From: Streptomyces lydicus
GTDB taxonomy: Bacteria > Actinomycetota > Actinomycetes > Streptomycetales > Streptomycetaceae
Direction of reading: 5' to 3'
Length of the DNA stretch: 64,000 nucleotides
Assembly (NCBI RefSeq): GCF_001729485.1
Contig: NZ_CP017157.1
Coordinates: forward strand, 7,006,001 to 7,070,000
The notes under the pieces are model-generated. The model had not been told where the DNA came from. It worked only from the letters and a program-made list of their open reading frames with translations, and searched no databases. Of the stretch, positions 33,977-44,711 are shown piece by piece. The translations under genes were made by a program, and so were the position numbers. Within the stretch, counting starts at the first letter, position 1. Each line of letters starts with the position of its first letter.

Positions 33977-34978
33977 TCAGCCCTCGGTCGTCCCGCCGGC
34001 CGCCCTGGCCTCGGCGCGCAGGTCGCGGCGCAGCTCCTTGGGGAGGGAGAAGGCGATGGACTCCTGGGCGGCGGTGACGGTCTCCACGTCCTCGTAGCCG
34101 CGCTGGGCGAGCCAGTCCAGCACGCCGTGGACGAGGATCTCGGGGACCGAGGCGCCGGAGGTGACACCGACCGTGCCGACGCCCTCCAGCCAGCTCTCGT
34201 CGATCTCCTCGGCGTAGTCCACCAGGTGGGCGTCGCGCGCGCCGGCGCCGAGCGCCACCTCGACCAGCCGGACGGAGTTGGAGGAGTTCTTGGAGCCGAC
34301 GACGATGACCAGGTCGGCCTCGGCGCCCATCTGCTTCACCGCGGTCTGGCGGTTCTGGGTGGCGTAGCAGATGTCGTCGCTGGGCGGCGAGAGGAGGTTG
34401 GGGAAGCGGCCCTTGAGGGCGTCCACGGTCTCCATGGTCTCGTCGACGGAAAGGGTGGTCTGGGAGAGCCAGACGACCTTGTCGGGGTCGCGGACCTCGA
34501 CGTTCTCGACGTCGCCGGGGCCGTCGACGAGGGTGATGTGGTCGGGCGCCTCGCCGCTGGTGCCGATGACCTCCTCGTGGCCCTCGTGGCCGATCAGGAG
34601 GATGTCGTAGTCCTCGTTGGCGAACCGGACGGCTTCCTTGTGGACCTTGGTGACCAGCGGGCAGGTCGCGTCGATGGTGGCGAGCTTGCCGCGCTTGGCC
34701 TCCTCGTGCACGACGGGGGCGACGCCGTGCGCCGAGAAGATGACGATGTTGCCCTCGGGCACCTCTTCCGTCTCGTCGACGAAGATCGCGCCCTTCTTCT
34801 CGAGGGTCTTGACGACGTACTTGTTGTGCACGATCTCGTGGCGCACGTAGACGGGGGCGCCGTACTGCTCAAGTGCCTTCTCGACGGCGATCACGGCGCG
34901 GTCCACGCCCGCGCAGTAGCCACGGGGGGCGGCGAGCAGGACCTTGCGGGCGGACGGCTGGGTGTCGCGGGAAGTCAT
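33977..34978 (-). CDS. ispH: 4-hydroxy-3-methylbut-2-enyl diphosphate reductase
   Basis: 333 residues; last enzyme of the MEP isoprenoid pathway, making IPP and DMAPP with a [4Fe-4S] cluster. The three cluster cysteines are visible: Cys22 ([10 protein letters not shown]), Cys106 (DATCPLV) and Cys204 ([10 protein letters not shown]). Active-site motifs HEIVHN (47-52) and SAHGV (82-86) are present. The ATG (34976-34978) has TACGAT 7 nt upstream, so a leaderless start; an ATG three codons earlier lies inside that box and is unlikely. Core gene. Confidence 0.97.
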   Translation of the reverse strand: MTSRDTQPSARKVLLAAPRGYCAGVDRAVIAVEKALEQYGAPVYVRHEIVHNKYVVKTLEKKGAIFVDETEEVPEGNIVIFSAHGVAPVVHEEAKRGKLATIDATCPLVTKVHKEAVRFANEDYDILLIGHEGHEEVIGTSGEAPDHITLVDGPGDVENVEVRDPDKVVWLSQTTLSVDETMETVDALKGRFPNLLSPPSDDICYATQNRQTAVKQMGAEADLVIVVGSKNSSNSVRLVEVALGAGARDAHLVDYAEEIDESWLEGVGTVGVTSGASVPEILVHGVLDWLAQRGYEDVETVTAAQESIAFSLPKELRRDLRAEARAAGGTTEG

Positions 34979-35062
34979 GCGGTCCATCGTAAGGCCGTGC
35001 CGCCTGCCCGGAAGATCTCGCCCGGTGGCCCAGACTGGGGCCGGTTGACCGAGGAGGCACGG

Positions 35063-36448
35063 ATGGGGTCGCTGCGGCGGGCCGAGGAGGCGGGAGCGGG
35101 GTCGCTGCGCCGGACGCTGACGTTCCGGGATCTGCTCGTCTACGGGCTGCTGTTCATCGCCCCGATGGCGCCGGTCGGCATCTTCGGCACGCTGCAGGCG
35201 AAGTCGCACGGCGCGGTCGCCCTGGTCTACGTCGTCGCGACGGTCGCGATGGCCTTCACCGCGTACTCGTACGCCCAGATGGTGCGGGTCGCCCCGCGGG
35301 CCGGGTCGGTCTACACGTACGCGCGGGTGGGGCTGGGCCGGGGCGCGGGGTTCGTCGCGGGCTGGATGGCGATGCTGGACTACCTGCTGATCCCGGCGGT
35401 GGCGTACCTGTTCTCGGGGATCGCGCTGCACACGCTGGTGCCGTCGGTGCACCCGTGGGTGTGGACGGCGCTCGCGGTGCTGGTGACGACGCTGCTGAAC
35501 CTGTGGGGGGTGCGGACCGCGGCGCGGGTCGGCTTCGCGGTGCTGGCGATGGAGATCGTGGTGCTGGCGGTCTTCGTCGTGGCGGCGGTGTGCGTGCTCG
35601 CCGCGCACGGGGCGCAGCGGGGCTGGGCGGTGCCGTTCACCGGCGAGGGGGCGTTCTCGCCGGGTGCGGTGCTGTCGGCGGTGTCGGTGGCGGTGCTGTC
35701 CTATCTGGGCTTCGACGCGATCGCCTCGTTCGCCGAGGAGTCCGCGGGAGGGGCGGGGCGGGTGGCGCGGGCGGTGCTGACGTGCCTGGTGGTGGCCGGG
35801 GTGCTGTTCGCCGTGCAGACGTATCTGGCGGCGCTGCTCACCCCGGTGCCGACGGCCGAGCTGGCGGCGAGGCCGGGCGAGCAGGGGGACGCCTTCTACG
35901 TGACGGCGGACGCGGCGGTCGGGGCGTGGCTGCAGAAGCTGGTGGCGGCGAGCAAGGCGATCGGGGCGGCGTTCGCGGCGCTGGCGGGGCAGGCGGCGGC
36001 CGGGCGGCTGCTGTTCGCGATGGCGCGGGACCGGCGGCTGCTGGGGGCGATGTCGCAGGTGGACGAGGGCAGCGGGGTGCCGCGCCGGGCGTTGCTGGGG
36101 GCGGCGGCAGTGACGCTGGTGGCGGCGGTGTGGGCGGCCCGGCGGGAGGACGGGCTCGACCAGCTGTCGTCGGTGGTGAACGTGGGGGCGCTGACCGCGT
36201 TCGCGCTGCTGCACGCGTCGGTGATCGGCTGGTTCGGGATCCGTGCGGGGGCCGGGGCGCCGGACCCGCTGCGGCACGTGGTGGTGCCGCTGCTGGGGCT
36301 CGCGGTGGTGGTCGCGGTGATCGTGGCGGCGTCGCCGACCGCCCAGATGGTGGGCGGCATCTGGCTGGTGGTGGGGCTGGTGGTGCTGGCGGTGCAGTAC
36401 GTGCGGCGGGCCGGGGCCGGCGGCGGGGCGGCGGGGGCAGCGGACTGA
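35063..36448 (+). CDS. APC-superfamily amino acid/amine permease
   Basis: 461 residues from an ATG behind GAGGAGG. About 12 membrane helices, beginning [20 protein letters not shown], and the consensus stretch [14 protein letters not shown] in the sixth region. It is shorter than the permease at 843-2540 and belongs to another branch, closest by eye to bacterial APC permeases for amino acids or polyamines. Substrate unknown. It is divergent from ispH and followed by a hairpin before xseA. Confidence 0.88.
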   Translation: MGSLRRAEEAGAGSLRRTLTFRDLLVYGLLFIAPMAPVGIFGTLQAKSHGAVALVYVVATVAMAFTAYSYAQMVRVAPRAGSVYTYARVGLGRGAGFVAGWMAMLDYLLIPAVAYLFSGIALHTLVPSVHPWVWTALAVLVTTLLNLWGVRTAARVGFAVLAMEIVVLAVFVVAAVCVLAAHGAQRGWAVPFTGEGAFSPGAVLSAVSVAVLSYLGFDAIASFAEESAGGAGRVARAVLTCLVVAGVLFAVQTYLAALLTPVPTAELAARPGEQGDAFYVTADAAVGAWLQKLVAASKAIGAAFAALAGQAAAGRLLFAMARDRRLLGAMSQVDEGSGVPRRALLGAAAVTLVAAVWAARREDGLDQLSSVVNVGALTAFALLHASVIGWFGIRAGAGAPDPLRHVVVPLLGLAVVVAVIVAASPTAQMVGGIWLVVGLVVLAVQYVRRAGAGGGAAGAAD

Positions 36449-36460
36449 GGGCGAGCCCGC

Positions 36461-36477
36461 GGGCACTGTCAGTGCCC
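36461..36477 (+). terminator. small hairpin between permease and xseA
   Basis: GGGCACT-GTC-AGTGCCC is a perfect 7-bp dyad 12 bp after the permease stop and just upstream of the xseA -10-like box (TACTCT, 36483-36488). It may terminate the permease message or serve as an operator for xseA. Confidence 0.45.
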
Positions 36478-36495
36478 ACCGCTACTCTCGCTCGT

Positions 36496-37731
36496 ATGGC
36501 TGTCTCAACGTCCCCGGAAACGCCGATCCCGGTCGGCGAGGTGTCCCGGCTCATCGGCGGGTGGATCGACCGCCTCGGCGCGGTGTGGGTCGAGGGGCAG
36601 ATCACCCAGCTCTCGCGGCGGCCCGGCGCGGGGGTGGTCTTCCTGACGCTGCGGGACCCCTCGTACGACATCTCGCTGAGCGTGACGTGCTACCGCCAGG
36701 TCTTCGACAAGGTCGCCGACGTGATCAGCGAGGGCGCGCGGGTGGTGGTGCACGCCAAGCCGGAGTGGTACGCGCCGCGCGGTCAGCTGTCGCTGCGGGC
36801 GGCCGAGATCCGGCCGGTCGGGGTGGGTGAACTCCTCGCCCGGCTGGAGCAGTTGAAGAAGTCCCTGGCGGCGGAGGGGCTGTTCGCGGCGGAGCGCAAG
36901 AAGCCGCTGCCGTTCCTCCCGCAGCTGATCGGGCTGGTCTGCGGCCGGGCCAGCGCCGCCGAGCGCGACGTGCTGGAGAACGCCCGGCACCGCTGGCCGG
37001 CGGTCCGCTTCGCGGTGCGCAACGTACCGGTGCAGGGGGTGCACGCGGTGCCGCAGGTGATCGCGGCGGTCCAGGAGCTGGACGCGCTGCCCGAGGTGGA
37101 CGTGATCATCGTGGCGCGCGGCGGCGGCAGCGTGGAGGACCTGCTGCCGTTCTCCGACGAGCAGCTGGTGCGGGCCGTGGGCGCGGCGGCCACACCGGTC
37201 GTCTCGGCGATCGGCCACGAGCCGGACACCCCGCTGCTGGACCTGGTGGCCGACCTGCGCGCGTCGACGCCGACGGACGCGGCGAAGAAGGTGGTGCCGG
37301 ACGTGGGCGAGGAGCTGGCGCGGGTGCGGCAGCTGCGGGAGCGGGCGCTGCGCGCGATCGACGGCTTCCTGCAGCGGGAGGAGCGCGGGCTGGCCGGCGC
37401 CTTGCAGCGGCCGTGCATACAACGGCCGCAGCGGATGGTCGAGGAGCGCGAGGAGCAGGTGGCGGCCCTGGCGGCGCGCGGCCGGCGGACGCTGGGCCAC
37501 CTGCTGGACCGGGCCGACTCGGAGCTGGTGCACACCCTCGCGCGAGTGGTCGCGCTCTCCCCCAAGGCGACGCTGGAGCGCGGCTATGCGGTGCTGCAGA
37601 AGCCGGACGGGGCGGCGGTGCGCTCACCGCGGGAGGTCGGTGTGGACGAGGAACTCCGGGCCCGGGTGGCCGAGGGCGAGTTCAGGGTGCGGGTGGACGG
37701 CGTCCCGGGCGCTGTCACACCCCCTGCATAG
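36496..37731 (+). CDS. xseA: exodeoxyribonuclease VII large subunit
   Basis: 411 residues. An N-terminal OB-fold (~10-110; [20 protein letters not shown]) is followed by the catalytic domain with [18 protein letters not shown] (~200-217) and [20 protein letters not shown], then a long coiled coil and a C-terminal segment ([15 protein letters not shown]). With XseB it degrades single-stranded DNA to oligonucleotides in repair. The ATG has TACTCT 7 nt upstream and no ribosome-binding site. Confidence 0.96.
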   Translation: MAVSTSPETPIPVGEVSRLIGGWIDRLGAVWVEGQITQLSRRPGAGVVFLTLRDPSYDISLSVTCYRQVFDKVADVISEGARVVVHAKPEWYAPRGQLSLRAAEIRPVGVGELLARLEQLKKSLAAEGLFAAERKKPLPFLPQLIGLVCGRASAAERDVLENARHRWPAVRFAVRNVPVQGVHAVPQVIAAVQELDALPEVDVIIVARGGGSVEDLLPFSDEQLVRAVGAAATPVVSAIGHEPDTPLLDLVADLRASTPTDAAKKVVPDVGEELARVRQLRERALRAIDGFLQREERGLAGALQRPCIQRPQRMVEEREEQVAALAARGRRTLGHLLDRADSELVHTLARVVALSPKATLERGYAVLQKPDGAAVRSPREVGVDEELRARVAEGEFRVRVDGVPGAVTPPA

Positions 37732-37741
37732 GGTGGGAGAC

Positions 37742-38041
37742 ATGGCGAAGGCGAAGACGGACGACGGGGTGGACGCGGAGCAGGGCGGGGCGGCCGGCGC
37801 ACCGGCGCAGGTGCCGCCGGTGGACTCCACGCTCGGCTACGAGCAGGCGCGGGACGAGCTGATCGAGGTCGTCCGCAGCCTGGAGGCGGGCGGCACGACG
37901 CTGGAGGAGTCCCTGGCGCTGTGGGAGCGCGGCGAGGCGCTGGCGAAGGTCTGCCGTCGCTGGCTGGACGGCGCCCGCGCCCGCCTGGACGCGGCCCTGG
38001 CGGAGCCGGACGAGGCGGAGGCGGGCCCGGCGGGCGACTGA
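37742..38041 (+). CDS. xseB: exodeoxyribonuclease VII small subunit
   Basis: 99 residues starting 11 bp after xseA. The conserved XseB core is [20 protein letters not shown], then [20 protein letters not shown] (~31-75). The acidic Ala/Gly N- and C-terminal extensions are usual in actinobacteria. It binds the coiled coil of XseA and is needed for enzyme activity. Same operon. Confidence 0.95.
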   Translation: MAKAKTDDGVDAEQGGAAGAPAQVPPVDSTLGYEQARDELIEVVRSLEAGGTTLEESLALWERGEALAKVCRRWLDGARARLDAALAEPDEAEAGPAGD

Positions 38042-38100
38042 GCCGGCGGCCGGCGAAAGATCGGGAACATGTGAATCGGCTCACAACCCGACAGATTTAG

Positions 38101-38128
38101 TTGAATCTTAATCTATCCGCTTTAGAGT
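38101..38128 (+). promoter_or_regulatory. sigma70-like promoter of the nitroreductase gene
   Basis: TTGAAT (38101-38106), 16-bp spacer, TAGAGT (38123-38128), in an unusually AT-rich patch for this genome. It ends about 45 bp before the start codon at 38174. Confidence 0.55.
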
Positions 38129-38173
38129 GGTAGGGACCGAACCTGAACCGATCCGATTCACCGAGGTGCCCTT

Positions 38174-38767
38174 ATGTCTCTCGCCCTTGACGCCGCCGCT
38201 CAGGACCTGCTGTTCCGCGAGGCCCAGACCGCCAACACGTTCACGGACGAGCCGGTGACGGACGAGCAGGTCCAGGCGGTCTACGACCTGGTGAAGTTCG
38301 GCCCGACCGCCTTCAACCAGTCCCCGCTGCGGATCACCCTGGTCCGTTCCGAGGAAGCCCGTCAGCGCCTGGTCAACCACGCCATGGGCGCCAACGGCCC
38401 GAAGACCCTGACCGCCCCGCTGACCGCGATCCTCTCCGTGGACCTGGACTTCCACGAGAAGCTGCCGGAGCTCTTCCCGCACGCCCCGGGCATCAAGGAC
38501 AGCTTCTTCTCCGAGGCCGCCGTCCGCGAGGTCGCCGGCACCCAGAACGCCACCCTGCAGGCCGGCTACTTCATCGTCGGCGTCCGCGCCGCCGGGCTGG
38601 CCGCCGGCCCGATGACCGGCTTCGACTTCACCGGCGTGGACAAGGAGTTCTTCGGCGACGGCAAGCAGAAGTCGTTCATGGTCGTCAACATCGGCAAGCC
38701 GGGCGCCGACGCCTTCTTCCCGCGCTCGCCGCGGCTGACCTTCGACGACGCCGTCACCACCGTCTGA
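38174..38767 (+). CDS. malonic semialdehyde reductase / nitroreductase family (RutE-like)
   Basis: 197 residues. The FMN-dependent nitroreductase fold is indicated by LFREAQTANTFTDEPVTDEQ (13-32), FGPTAFNQSPLRITLV (42-57), LQAGYFIVGVRAAGLAAGPM (~128-147) and VNIGKPGADAFFPRSPRLTF (~170-189). This matches the RutE/HadB-like group that reduces malonic semialdehyde to 3-hydroxypropionate, although a general oxidoreductase role is equally likely without rut neighbours. The ATG follows GAGGTGCCCTT. It ends before a strong bidirectional terminator. Confidence 0.88.
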   Translation: MSLALDAAAQDLLFREAQTANTFTDEPVTDEQVQAVYDLVKFGPTAFNQSPLRITLVRSEEARQRLVNHAMGANGPKTLTAPLTAILSVDLDFHEKLPELFPHAPGIKDSFFSEAAVREVAGTQNATLQAGYFIVGVRAAGLAAGPMTGFDFTGVDKEFFGDGKQKSFMVVNIGKPGADAFFPRSPRLTFDDAVTTV

Positions 38768-38782
38768 GCAGGCACCCCCGCA

Positions 38783-38831
38783 CGACGACGAGGCCGCCGC
38801 ACCCCTCCCGGGTGCGGCGGCCTCGTCGTCG
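38783..38831. terminator. 22-bp perfect-stem bidirectional terminator
   Basis: 38783-38804 pairs without mismatch with 38810-38831 over a 5-nt loop, between the convergent nitroreductase and DUF4245 genes. Confidence 0.85.
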
Positions 38832-38878
38832 GTGCGGGCGCGCGGGCCGTCGTGCGTACGGCCGCGGGCCGCGCCCGG

Positions 38879-39424
38879 TCAGCCCTTCTTGGCCACCAGC
38901 GCGGCCGCCAGATCCGCGAGCCGCCCGTACGGCGCGGTACCGGTGACGACCGTGGTCACGCCCGACTCCTCGCGGACCAGCGCCCGGTACCGGTCACCCT
39001 TGTAGCGGTCCCACTTCTTGCTGCCGACGGCCTGCTTGCCCTCGACCTTGGTGGCGCCGAGCGTGACCTCACGGATGAACTTGCGCGCGGGCGCGTCGCT
39101 CTGCTCGACGGACGCGTACTCCTGCTCGGGGTCGAGCATGCCCAGGTGCCAGGCACCGCCCTTGCCGTCGTCGCTCGCCTTGTACGAGACCGACGTGGCG
39201 CGCCAGGTCTTCGGCAGCCCCTCCGGTGCCGCGACGGCGTAGGGCGCCGCCCGCCGGGCCGTGATGACCTCGACGCGGTAGTCGACCGTCTTGACGGCGC
39301 TCTTCTCCGCGTCGGCGCTGTCGTCGTGCGGGATGAAGATGTAGATCGCCCCGACCAGGGCGCCGATCACCGCCAGCGACAGGACCATGTCCCGCACCGT
39401 TTGCCTGCCTCGCATACCTGCCAC
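38879..39424 (-). CDS. DUF4245 family membrane-anchored protein
   Basis: About 181 residues, taken from a GTG at 39424 (AGMRGRQTVRDMVLSLAVIG); an ATG at 39415 and one at 39442 are alternatives, and none has an ideal ribosome-binding site. One N-terminal membrane helix (MVLSLAVIGALVGAIYIFIP) is followed by an extracytoplasmic domain with VDYRVEVITARRAAPYAV and VEGKQAVGSKKWDRYKGDRY. The family is actinobacterial, often beside glpX as here, and of unknown function. Divergent from glpX. Confidence 0.8.
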   Translation of the reverse strand: MAGMRGRQTVRDMVLSLAVIGALVGAIYIFIPHDDSADAEKSAVKTVDYRVEVITARRAAPYAVAAPEGLPKTWRATSVSYKASDDGKGGAWHLGMLDPEQEYASVEQSDAPARKFIREVTLGATKVEGKQAVGSKKWDRYKGDRYRALVREESGVTTVVTGTAPYGRLADLAAALVAKKG

Positions 39425-39617
39425 GTCCCTATCGTCCCCCATGCCCGCGGCGACTCCGACAGGCCCCCTGGTGACGGCCGTCACCCGTGCAAACGAAGGA
39501 TCGTGGCCGCATTCGTCCGCTCATGCGAAGGGCCCTCTGCTCATTTTGGCGGTCGGCAGATAAGGTCGGACCTACCCTCATCCTTCGCGGCCGTCGCCGT
39601 ACAGAAAGGTGCGCTCG

Positions 39618-40649
39618 ATGACCGAGCATCATCTCCCGTCCCAACTCGAGGTCAGCCCCGAGGCCCCGGACCGCAACCTCGCCCTGGAACTCGTCCGGGT
39701 GACCGAGGCCGGTGCCATGGCGTCGGGCCGCTGGGTGGGCCGAGGCGACAAGAACGGCGCGGACGGCGCGGCGGTCAAGGCCATGCGCGCCCTGATCCAC
39801 ACCGTCTCGATGAACGGCGTCGTGGTCATCGGGGAGGGCGAGAAGGACCACGCCCCGATGCTCTACAACGGTGAGCGGGTCGGCGACGGGACCGGCCCGG
39901 AGTGCGATGTGGCCGTGGACCCGGTGGACGGCACGACGCTGACCGCCAAGGGCATGGCGAACGCCGTCTCCGTGATGGCGGTCGCCGAGCGCGGCGCGAT
40001 GTTCGACCCGTCCGCGGTGTTCTACATGGACAAGCTGGCGACCGGGCCGGAGGCGGCGGACTTCGTCGACATCACGGCGCCGGTGGCGGTCAACATCAAG
40101 CGGATCGCCAAGGCCAAGAAGTCCGCGGTCGAGGACGTCACCGTGGTCATCCTGGACCGGCCGCGCCACGAGGGCCTGGTCAAGGAGGTCCGGGAGGCCG
40201 GTGCCCGGATCAAGTTCATCTCCGACGGCGACGTCGCCGGCGCGATCATGGCGGCCCGCGAGGGCACCGGCGTCGACCTGCTGCTGGGCATCGGCGGTAC
40301 CCCCGAGGGCATCATCACCGCCTGCGCGATGAAGTGTCTGGGCGGCACGCTGCAGGCCAAGCTGTGGCCGAAGGACGACGAGGAGCGGCAGCGCGCGCTG
40401 GACGCCGGGCACGACCTGGACAAGGTGCTCCAGATCGACGACCTGGTCCGCAGCGACAACGTCTTCTTCGTCGCCACCGGCATCACCGACGGCGAGCTGC
40501 TGCGCGGCGTGCGCTACCGCGCCGAGACCGCCTACACCCAGTCCCTGGTGATGCGCTCCAAGTCCGGCACGATCCGGCAGATCGACTCCCAGCACCGGCT
40601 GTCGAAGCTGCGCGCGTACAGCTCGGTGGACTTCGAGCGCCCCAGCTAG
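39618..40649 (+). CDS. glpX: class II fructose-1,6-bisphosphatase
   Basis: 343 residues. Metal and phosphate motifs of the GlpX type: [12 protein letters not shown] (71-82), [12 protein letters not shown] (101-112), and later [20 protein letters not shown]. It hydrolyses fructose 1,6-bisphosphate in gluconeogenesis and is the only FBPase type in most actinobacteria. The ATG follows AAAGG at about 9 nt. It diverges from the DUF4245 gene and ends at a strong terminator. Confidence 0.97.
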   Translation: MTEHHLPSQLEVSPEAPDRNLALELVRVTEAGAMASGRWVGRGDKNGADGAAVKAMRALIHTVSMNGVVVIGEGEKDHAPMLYNGERVGDGTGPECDVAVDPVDGTTLTAKGMANAVSVMAVAERGAMFDPSAVFYMDKLATGPEAADFVDITAPVAVNIKRIAKAKKSAVEDVTVVILDRPRHEGLVKEVREAGARIKFISDGDVAGAIMAAREGTGVDLLLGIGGTPEGIITACAMKCLGGTLQAKLWPKDDEERQRALDAGHDLDKVLQIDDLVRSDNVFFVATGITDGELLRGVRYRAETAYTQSLVMRSKSGTIRQIDSQHRLSKLRAYSSVDFERPS

Positions 40650-40679
40650 CGGCGCCTGGCGGCGCCCGTCCCGGGCACG

Positions 40680-40720
40680 CACTTCGCCCCCGTCGGAGAG
40701 TCTCCGGCGGGGGCGAAGTG
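40680..40720. terminator. 20-bp-stem bidirectional terminator
   Basis: 40680-40699 pairs with 40701-40720 (one G-T wobble), with GAGTC opening as the loop. It lies between convergent glpX and the wbl gene. Confidence 0.8.
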
Positions 40721-40749
40721 GCCCATGGGCCGCGGGGATCGGAGTGCCG

Positions 40750-41109
40750 TCAGCCCGCCGCGGGCATATGGGCCGCGCGCTGGAGCTCGGCCTCGCGCCG
40801 CCGTCGGCGGGTCAGCACGACCCGCCGTTCGGCCGCGGTCAGGCCGCCCCAGACGCCGTACGGCTCCGGCTGGAGCAGCGCGTGCTCCCGGCACTCGACC
40901 ATCACGGGGCAGCGGGCACAGACCCGCTTCGCCGCTTCCTCCCTGGCCAGCCGCGCGGCGGTCGGCTCCTTGGACGGGGCGAAGAACAGCCCGGCTTCGT
41001 CCCGTCGGCACACCGCCTCCGAATGCCAGGGACCGGCTTCGTCGCGTGCAGGCACTCGCGGGGACGGAACGACAGCGGCATCCTGCAGGGGCTGATGCGG
41101 TAGCAGCAC
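40750..41109 (-). CDS. WhiB-like [4Fe-4S] transcription factor
   Basis: 119 residues. Four cluster cysteines: Cys34, Cys64, Cys67 and Cys73 (CxxC...C pattern RVCARCPVMVECREHAL), then the G-V-W-G-G turn (85-89) and a basic C-terminal tail (RRRRREAELQRAAH). Wbl proteins bind the primary sigma factor and respond to redox or NO, controlling development and antibiotic resistance. Which Wbl subclass this is cannot be settled by eye. The GTG start has AGGAG 6 nt upstream. Confidence 0.95.
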   Translation of the reverse strand: MLLPHQPLQDAAVVPSPRVPARDEAGPWHSEAVCRRDEAGLFFAPSKEPTAARLAREEAAKRVCARCPVMVECREHALLQPEPYGVWGGLTAAERRVVLTRRRRREAELQRAAHMPAAG

Positions 41110-41294
41110 GGTCTACTCCTGACGACGGCTTCGGCGAGAGAAATCACCCTTGCCCGTCTCGCTGCGCACGGCCTTTTTCCGCACCCCGCAGCCGTACGAG
41201 AGACGATGCACCAGCCCTACCCGCTGTGCGCACGCTTATGCACTCCGTGGCGATCGTGCGGAAACCCGACATCGCGACAAGGCGAAGAACGCGC

Positions 41295-42188
41295 TCAGTC
41301 GTCCCGCCCCCTGCGGAAGCGGTCCCGGCGCTCGCGCCGTTCGGCCCGCAGTCGCTCGTGCCACTCCTGCCGCTCCTCGCGCATCCGCTGGTGGCGTTCG
41401 CGGTGCTCCTCGCGCAACCGCTGGTGGTGTTCGCGGTGCTCGTCGCGCAGCTGGTGGCGCAGCTCCCGGTGGCCCTCGCGCAGCCGCCCGCGCAGGTCGC
41501 GGACCCAGGCGCCGCGCTTGGGCCGGGCGTCCACGCTACCCAGGACGGCGTAGCCGTTGACCAGGACCTGCGGGGCGTCGCCGTCCGGCGCCTCGTTGGT
41601 CGTGACCTCGAAGCTGCCCAGCACGCCGGAACCGCTGCTGCGCACCGTGATGTTCTCCGGCACCCGGATGTCCACGCTGCCGAAGATCGAGGTGACGTTG
41701 ATCTGGACCTGCTGCTGCGGGAAGACCGCCTCGGTCAGATCGATCTCGACGGTGCCGAAGACGGCCACCGCGTTGATCCGCGCGGGGACCTGCCAGCGGC
41801 CCTTGCGGACCGAGGCGCTGAAGATCGCGACGAGGTTCTGGTCGGCCGGCGGCACACCGGGCCCGAACGCGTACGCCTCCGACTCCGGCCGGGTACGGCC
41901 ACCGCCCGCGGCGGGCAGGTCGCGTACGACGTGCTCCAGTTCGCCCATGGTCTTGGCGCGGTAGACCGTGTCGATCCGCTCGGCGTGCTCCTCGGGATCC
42001 AGCCGGCCCTCCGCCAGCGCCTCCCGGAGGATCTCGGCGATCCGGTCGCGGTCCGCGTCGGACGCCCGGATGTCCGCCTCGGCCACGGGCGCGCCCGCGG
42101 GCCTGGTCACCGGCCTGGTCTCGGCCTTGGTCAGATTCACCGCATGCGGCGTCTCGGGACCCACTCGTCCCCCGTTGTCTGCATCCAC
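41295..42188 (-). CDS. DUF1707 protein with adhesin-like middle and 11-residue repeat tail
   Basis: 297 residues from a GTG with TACGCT 6 nt before it (probably leaderless). DUF1707 lies at ~40-75 (IRASDADRDRIAEILREALA, then EGRLDPEEHAERID). A beta-rich middle (~115-225) has the LiaF/DUF2154 pattern (AVFGTVEIDL, SIFGSVDIRVP, AVLGSVDARP). Residues 235-289 are five tandem 11-mers such as RLREEHRERHQ and QLRDEHREHHQ, which would form a charged helix. No membrane segment is evident. Related proteins are linked to cell-envelope stress sensing, but function here is unknown. Confidence 0.85.
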   Translation of the reverse strand: MDADNGGRVGPETPHAVNLTKAETRPVTRPAGAPVAEADIRASDADRDRIAEILREALAEGRLDPEEHAERIDTVYRAKTMGELEHVVRDLPAAGGGRTRPESEAYAFGPGVPPADQNLVAIFSASVRKGRWQVPARINAVAVFGTVEIDLTEAVFPQQQVQINVTSIFGSVDIRVPENITVRSSGSGVLGSFEVTTNEAPDGDAPQVLVNGYAVLGSVDARPKRGAWVRDLRGRLREGHRELRHQLRDEHREHHQRLREEHRERHQRMREERQEWHERLRAERRERRDRFRRGRDD

Positions 42189-42411
42189 CGCCCCAGCGTA
42201 CCGAAACGCGATAGATCGCGACTAGGGCCTGTCGTGCGGGGGTGCGGGCGGACCCCGGGGCGGCGCCGGCCCGGATCGCACCCGCCGCCGCGGCCGGCCC
42301 GCACGCCGACTGAGCCTTACCTCACAGCCACGTCCGCGCGCCAGGGTTCTACGCTGTTCAAGCGCTGCCGCAGATGTCAGCCGGACCTCTCCGAGTAAGG
42401 AATGACCTTCA

Positions 42412-44085
<1,674 letters not shown>

Positions 44086-44105
44086 TTCCCCACCGGCACC
44101 ACGCC

Positions 44106-44152
44106 ACGGCCATCATCCGCACGACGCGGGTGGTGGCCGTCGGTCTTTTCCG
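44106..44152 (+). terminator. terminator after class I fumarase
   Basis: ACGGCCATCATCCGC (44106-44120) pairs with GCGGGTGGTGGCCGT (44126-44140) using two G-T wobbles, followed by TCTTTT. Confidence 0.75.
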
Positions 44153-44306
44153 CATTCCTTGCGGTGGGCGCATTTCAGCCAGCCGTACGGCCGAAAATCC
44201 GCCGGCGCATCAAGCTCCCGTAAAATCGCTGGCCAGGAGAATTACGCCGCGTTACGGTCGATGAGCGTAATGATCAAGGATGGTTCGCGAGTGAGGGGGA
44301 CCGACG

Positions 44307-44660
44307 GTGGCCGGTTCGGGGGATTTCTCGGTAGACGTCGAGGAATTAGGCTCCTTGTCAACACGCTTGGATCGCTGCACGGAGTCGATGAAACATGCTG
44401 GCGGCGATTTGCGCAGCGCGACCGTCGGCGACCTCGGCAACGGCCAGATCGACCAGGCAGGGGCGGAATTCAAGAGCGCATGGGAGTTCGGCATTTCTCA
44501 GATAGCCGCTGTCACCGATGCCATCCGGGAAGGTCTGCAAGTGACGGCGCGCGCCTACCACGAGACGGACAGCGCAATCCAGCAGGCTTTCGCGAAGGGG
44601 CACCGCCATTCCGGCGCCACTGCCAGCCGCGGCAGCGCGGAGGCCAGCCCCTTCGGGTAA
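44307..44660 (+). CDS. WXG100-like small helical protein
   Basis: 117 residues from a GTG behind GAGGGGGA. Two predicted helices flank a turn near AGAEFKSAWEFGISQIAAVT; SAWEF takes the place of the W-x-G turn. Size, the FSVDVEELGSLSTRLDRCTE start and the helix-turn-helix hairpin fit type VII secretion (ESX) substrates. The next gene encodes a larger protein with a true WxG, suggesting a secreted pair. No secretion-machine genes are in the window. Confidence 0.65.
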   Translation: MAGSGDFSVDVEELGSLSTRLDRCTESMKHAGGDLRSATVGDLGNGQIDQAGAEFKSAWEFGISQIAAVTDAIREGLQVTARAYHETDSAIQQAFAKGHRHSGATASRGSAEASPFG

Positions 44661-44711
44661 CCGGCTCGAACAAGACTGATACCTGAAACAACTGCTGTGG
44701 GGGAATTGATC

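Noticed and set aside
33977..36466. ispH read as one 829-residue protein
   Set aside because: The upstream extension is antisense to a permease and has Arg/His/Gln/Pro-rich shadow composition. IspH starts at 34978, with the family-typical N-terminus and a -10-like box.
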